In this document: piece by piece, positions 61,067 through 64,000 of the stretch
Layout of the letters: every line of letters starts with the position of its first letter
How positions within the stretch are numbered: the stretch's first letter is position 1
Origin: JAVBOW01 sp031549495
Lineage (GTDB): Bacteria > Bacteroidota > Bacteroidia > Bacteroidales > Rikenellaceae
Reading direction: 5' to 3'
NCBI GenBank assembly: GCA_031549495.1
Contig: JAVBPS010000077.1
Span: 1-64,000 of the forward strand
DNA length: 64,000 nt
Translations under genes and position numbers: made by a program
The notes under the pieces: generated by a model
Told to the model about the DNA's origin: nothing
What the model saw: only the letters and a program-made list of their open reading frames with translations
The model's database searches: none

Positions 61067-62482
61067 ATGAAAGTAAAAATGATCCTTCCCGCCCTGACCG
61101 AAGCCGAAAGCCCTTTCTGGAGGCCGATCAAATATTCCCTTTTTCCGCCGTTGGGGCTGGCCACGCTGGCGGCCTACCTGTCGCCCGACGACCAGGTCGT
61201 CATCCAGGACCAGCATGTCGAGACGGTCGACCTGGACGACGAGCCCGACCTGGTCGTGATCCAGGTCTATATCACCAACGCCTACCGCGCCTACCGGATG
61301 GCCGACCGCTACCGGAGCCGGGGAATCCACGTCGCTTTGGGCGGCCTTCACGTGACCGCGTTGCCGGAAGAGGCCGCCGCCCATGCCGACACGATCTTCC
61401 TGGGCCCCGGCGAGGAGAGCTTCCCGCGCTTTTTGCACGATTTCCGGCAGCGGCGGGCAGCTAAAGTCTACCGCTCGGAGTTGCGCACGCTGGAGGGGAT
61501 GCCCCCGGTGCGGCGCGATTTGATCAAGCGCAACCTCTATCTGGTGCCCAATTCGATCGTCGTCAGCCGGGGCTGTCCGCACCATTGCAATTTCTGCTAC
61601 AAAGACGCCTTCTTCAAGGACGGACGCTCGTTCTACACCCAGGCGGTGGACGACGCGCTGACCGAGATCGACCGCCTGCCGGGCCGTCACCTCTACTTCC
61701 TGGACGACCACCTGCTGGGCAGCGAGCGCTTCGCCTCGGCCCTTTTCGACGGGATGCGCGGCATGAACCGGGTGTTCCAGGGCGCGGCGACCGTCGAGTC
61801 GATCCTGCGGGGCGATTTGATCGAACGGGCCGCCGAGGCGGGCCTGCGGAGCGTTTTCGTCGGCTTCGAGACCTTTTCCCCGGCCAACCTGCGCCAGAGC
61901 AACAAGAAACAGAACCTGGCGAAGGACTACGCCCTGGCCGTCGAACGGCTCCACTCGCTGGGCATCATGATCAACGGCAGCTTCGTCTTCGGGTTGGACG
62001 ACGACGACCGTGACGTGTTCCGCCGCACGGTCGACTGGAGCGTCGCCCACGGCATCACCACCGCCACTTTCCACGTCCTGACCCCCTATCCCGGCACTGC
62101 GCTGTTCAGTGAAATGGAGCGGCAGGGCAGGATCGCCTCCCGCAACTGGGACCTCTACGACACGCGCCATGTGGTCTACCGAACCGCCGGACTGACGGCC
62201 GCAGAGTTGGAAGAGGGCTATAACTGGGCCTACCGGGAATTTTACAAGTGGTCGAACATCATCAGCGCGAGCCGGGTGCACGATTCGCTCAAGCACCAGT
62301 TGAAACATTTCTTCTACACCGGCGGATGGAAGAAATTCGAACCGCTCTGGAACTTCATCATCAAGACCGGAGAGCTGAACCGTATGCTGCCGCTGCTCGA
62401 ATCGATCCTCTCCAAAGTGGAACCACGCGCCGAAAGCCCGGCCCCGGCGCGAATAACCAAACCCGGTCCATTGAGTATTTAA
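61067..62482 (+). CDS. B12-binding-domain radical SAM protein
   Basis: This is a 471-residue cytoplasmic enzyme. The N-terminal cobalamin-binding-like domain (residues about 1-140: PPLGLATLAAYLSPDDQVVIQDQHVE, HVALGGLHVTALPEEAAAHADTIFLGPGE) is followed by a radical SAM barrel with the 4Fe-4S motif CPHHCNFCY and the glycine-rich region VFVGFETF, then a C-terminal helical DUF4070-like region (RNWDLYDTRHVVYRTAGLTAAELEEGYNWAYREFYKW). Relatives carry out methylations and other radical reactions on lipids and natural products, so the substrate cannot be named. It stands alone, with 86 bp upstream and an inverted repeat overlapping its stop codon. Confidence 0.87.
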   Translation: MKVKMILPALTEAESPFWRPIKYSLFPPLGLATLAAYLSPDDQVVIQDQHVETVDLDDEPDLVVIQVYITNAYRAYRMADRYRSRGIHVALGGLHVTALPEEAAAHADTIFLGPGEESFPRFLHDFRQRRAAKVYRSELRTLEGMPPVRRDLIKRNLYLVPNSIVVSRGCPHHCNFCYKDAFFKDGRSFYTQAVDDALTEIDRLPGRHLYFLDDHLLGSERFASALFDGMRGMNRVFQGAATVESILRGDLIERAAEAGLRSVFVGFETFSPANLRQSNKKQNLAKDYALAVERLHSLGIMINGSFVFGLDDDDRDVFRRTVDWSVAHGITTATFHVLTPYPGTALFSEMERQGRIASRNWDLYDTRHVVYRTAGLTAAELEEGYNWAYREFYKWSNIISASRVHDSLKHQLKHFFYTGGWKKFEPLWNFIIKTGELNRMLPLLESILSKVEPRAESPAPARITKPGPLSI

Positions 62483-62565
62483 CGTGAGTTCGGCGATGTC
62501 TAAAAGAGCGTTTAAACCGGTAGATCTATACTTATAAGCGCATTAGAATTCGTCGAACTCACGTT
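62481..62565. repeat. Inverted repeat after the radical SAM gene
   Basis: The arms AACGTGAGTTCGGCGA and TCGTCGAACTCACGTT match at all but one base and are about 53 bp apart. The left arm begins within the stop codon. It may be a long-loop terminator. Confidence 0.5.
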
Positions 62566-62660
62566 ATTTAGATCAAGATCAGCGATATCTTAGGGGATAA
62601 ACAAGACGGTTCGCGCTACGTTAAACGGAAAAAAGTGCTTCGGCGGGAGAAAATAATAAT

Positions 62661-62668
62661 TATCTTTG
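62661..62668 (+). promoter_or_regulatory. -7 promoter element for the histidine kinase
   Basis: TATCTTTG fits TAnnTTTG and lies 98 bp before the ATG at 62766. Confidence 0.5.
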
Positions 62669-62765
62669 TATCTCGTTTATATAAAGGAATTAAGGTCGCC
62701 GCCGGCGATTTTACGACCGGTAAATATTGCGCTAAATAGCTTACATAACTGATCGACAATACGAT

Positions 62766-64000
62766 ATGAATCCATCCCGCCCCAAATGCCAGGTATCCGA
62801 CATGGAGCCGGAACAGTACCGCACACAGCTCGAACAAATGGTCGAGGAGAAGTCCAAAGACCTGATCGCCAGCCAACAGGAGCTTGAGGCGACCACCCGT
62901 CGCCAGGCCCTGTTCATCAAAGTGCTGCAAATCCTGCAACTGGAAGCGGACATCCCCACGGCCATGAACATGGCCCTCGCTGAGATCGGCCGCTACACCG
63001 GCGTCGACCGCCTGGCGACCTGGGAGAACCACCTGGACGGAGTGACCTACGGCTGTACCTACGAATGGTGCAACGAGGGTATCCAGCCCGCGATAGATTA
63101 CCTGCGCAGCCTGACCATCGAGGCGGGGAAACCGTGGTTCGACATGCTGGAAAAGGACAATATCATCTGTACGTCGGACATCTATTCGCTCGATCCCTTC
63201 ATCACGGGCATGCTGGAAAAGCAGGGAGTGAAGGCCATCGCCGTCTTCCCGCTGTCGCAGTTGGGCGTCCATTTCGGCTTCCTGTCGTTCAATTTCTGCT
63301 GGGATAAGCAGTGGGACGAAAAGGACGTGGAACTGATGAGCCAGATCTCGCAGATCGTATCCACCGCCACCAAGCGCTGGCAGGCCGAGACCTCCCTGCA
63401 ACAATCCCTGCAAACCATGCAAACGGTGTTGGACAACATCAACGCCAATATTTTCGTCACCGATTACGACTCGCTCAAAATGCTCTTCGGCAACAAGCCT
63501 TTCCGCGAGGAGGCCGGGCAAAAGCCGGAACATACCGAATGTTGGAAAATGCTCAACGCGGGGCTGGACGGCATGTGCGCCCATTGCCCGAAGCCGCACC
63601 TGCTGGACGAAAACCACCATCCCACCGGCGTGCGCGCCTGGGAAGACTACAACCCGCTCACCCAGCGCTGGTATGCCATCCAGAGCACCGCGCTGCGCTG
63701 GATCGACGGGAAGTGGGCGATCATGGAGCTGGCCTCCGACATCACCGACCGCAAGTTGCAGGAGTTGGAACTGATCTACGCCAAGGAGAAGGCCGAAGAG
63801 TCGGACCGGCTCAAATCGGCCTTCCTGGCCAACATGAGCCACGAGATACGCACCCCGCTGAACGCCATCGTGGGCTTTTCGAGCCTGCTGGCCGACACCG
63901 ACGATGCGGAGCTCAAAGGCGAATACCAGTCGATCGTGCAGAAGAACAACGACCAATTGCTGCAACTGATCTCCGACATCCTGGACATCAGCAAGATCGA
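62766..64000 (+). CDS. GAF-PAS sensor histidine kinase, 5' part only
   Basis: This is the first 411 residues of a cytoplasmic sensor kinase; the gene runs off the right edge. After a coiled coil (PEQYRTQLEQMVEEKSKDL) comes a GAF domain (residues about 60-210: MALAEIGRYTGVDRLATWEN, AIAVFPLSQLGVHFGFLSFNF), a PAS domain with a Cys-containing loop (MCAHCPKPH) and LASDITDRK, a short coiled coil, and a HisKA domain with the phospho-accepting His in MSHEIRTPLNAIVGFSSLL. No membrane segment is visible. The HATPase, and probably a receiver, would follow outside. An alternative start is the in-frame ATG at 62802. Confidence 0.9.
   Translation, partial: MNPSRPKCQVSDMEPEQYRTQLEQMVEEKSKDLIASQQELEATTRRQALFIKVLQILQLEADIPTAMNMALAEIGRYTGVDRLATWENHLDGVTYGCTYEWCNEGIQPAIDYLRSLTIEAGKPWFDMLEKDNIICTSDIYSLDPFITGMLEKQGVKAIAVFPLSQLGVHFGFLSFNFCWDKQWDEKDVELMSQISQIVSTATKRWQAETSLQQSLQTMQTVLDNINANIFVTDYDSLKMLFGNKPFREEAGQKPEHTECWKMLNAGLDGMCAHCPKPHLLDENHHPTGVRAWEDYNPLTQRWYAIQSTALRWIDGKWAIMELASDITDRKLQELELIYAKEKAEESDRLKSAFLANMSHEIRTPLNAIVGFSSLLADTDDAELKGEYQSIVQKNNDQLLQLISDILDISKI

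Noticed and set aside
62616..63965. A 449-codon open frame on the minus strand
   Set aside because: It is antisense to the GAF-PAS histidine kinase, which has full motifs in frame.

Overview
This window comes from a GC-rich Bacteroidota chromosome. SusC/SusD outer-membrane pairs, a hybrid two-component regulator, many secreted glycoside hydrolases and promoters with the Bacteroidales -7 motif TAnnTTTG all point that way. The high GC of the catabolic regions suggests a gut Bacteroidales of the Alistipes/Rikenellaceae type, but the genus is an inference.

Layout. (1) 1-7 kb: the 5' part of a susC gene, a divergent hybrid two-component regulator and a GH20 hexosaminidase, probably the edge of a glycan locus continuing to the left. 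(2) 7.45-26.1 kb: polysaccharide utilization locus (PUL) I. One long leftward operon encodes an esterase, SusC, SusD, SusE, a GH13 alpha-glucanase, a GH3, a GH127-type enzyme, a UROD-like methyltransferase, a metallophosphoesterase and a sugar porter, with a TPR/membrane/HTH regulator next to it. (3) 26.4-50.1 kb: PUL II. It holds a FucP-like MFS permease with a second UROD-like protein, a GH3, an SSS symporter, an operon of LamG lipoprotein, D-lyxose isomerase, SusC, SusD, DUF3823 and an unassigned GH-A-like lipoprotein, and an operon of two esterases, GH2 and GH92 mannosidase, with a divergent AraC regulator. The likely target carries alpha-mannosides. (4) 50.5-53 kb: DUF6155 and SWIM-domain proteins. 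(5) 53-60 kb: an AT-richer, decayed mobile region with a broken transglutaminase-like lipoprotein, an AraC remnant, a truncated Cys-rich reading frame, a complete IS4-family element with target duplication, a phosphoesterase, a DUF4062/RecG-type ATPase fusion, a probable small RNA and a truncated tyrosine recombinase. (6) 60-64 kb: a membrane protein with a winged-helix regulator, a B12-binding radical SAM protein and the 5' part of a GAF-PAS histidine kinase.

The most striking large-scale structure is a roughly 250-bp repeat present three times in the same orientation (7.2, 26.1 and 50.3 kb), exactly at the boundaries of PUL I and PUL II. On the minus strand each copy contains the 3' half of a tRNA-Arg(ACG)-like gene, cut at the anticodon arm, followed by a terminator hairpin. 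That is the footprint expected of tRNA-targeted integration, so the two PULs look like tandemly inserted cassettes that have lost their integrase. Each cassette also carries one MFS transporter and one UROD-like methyltransferase.
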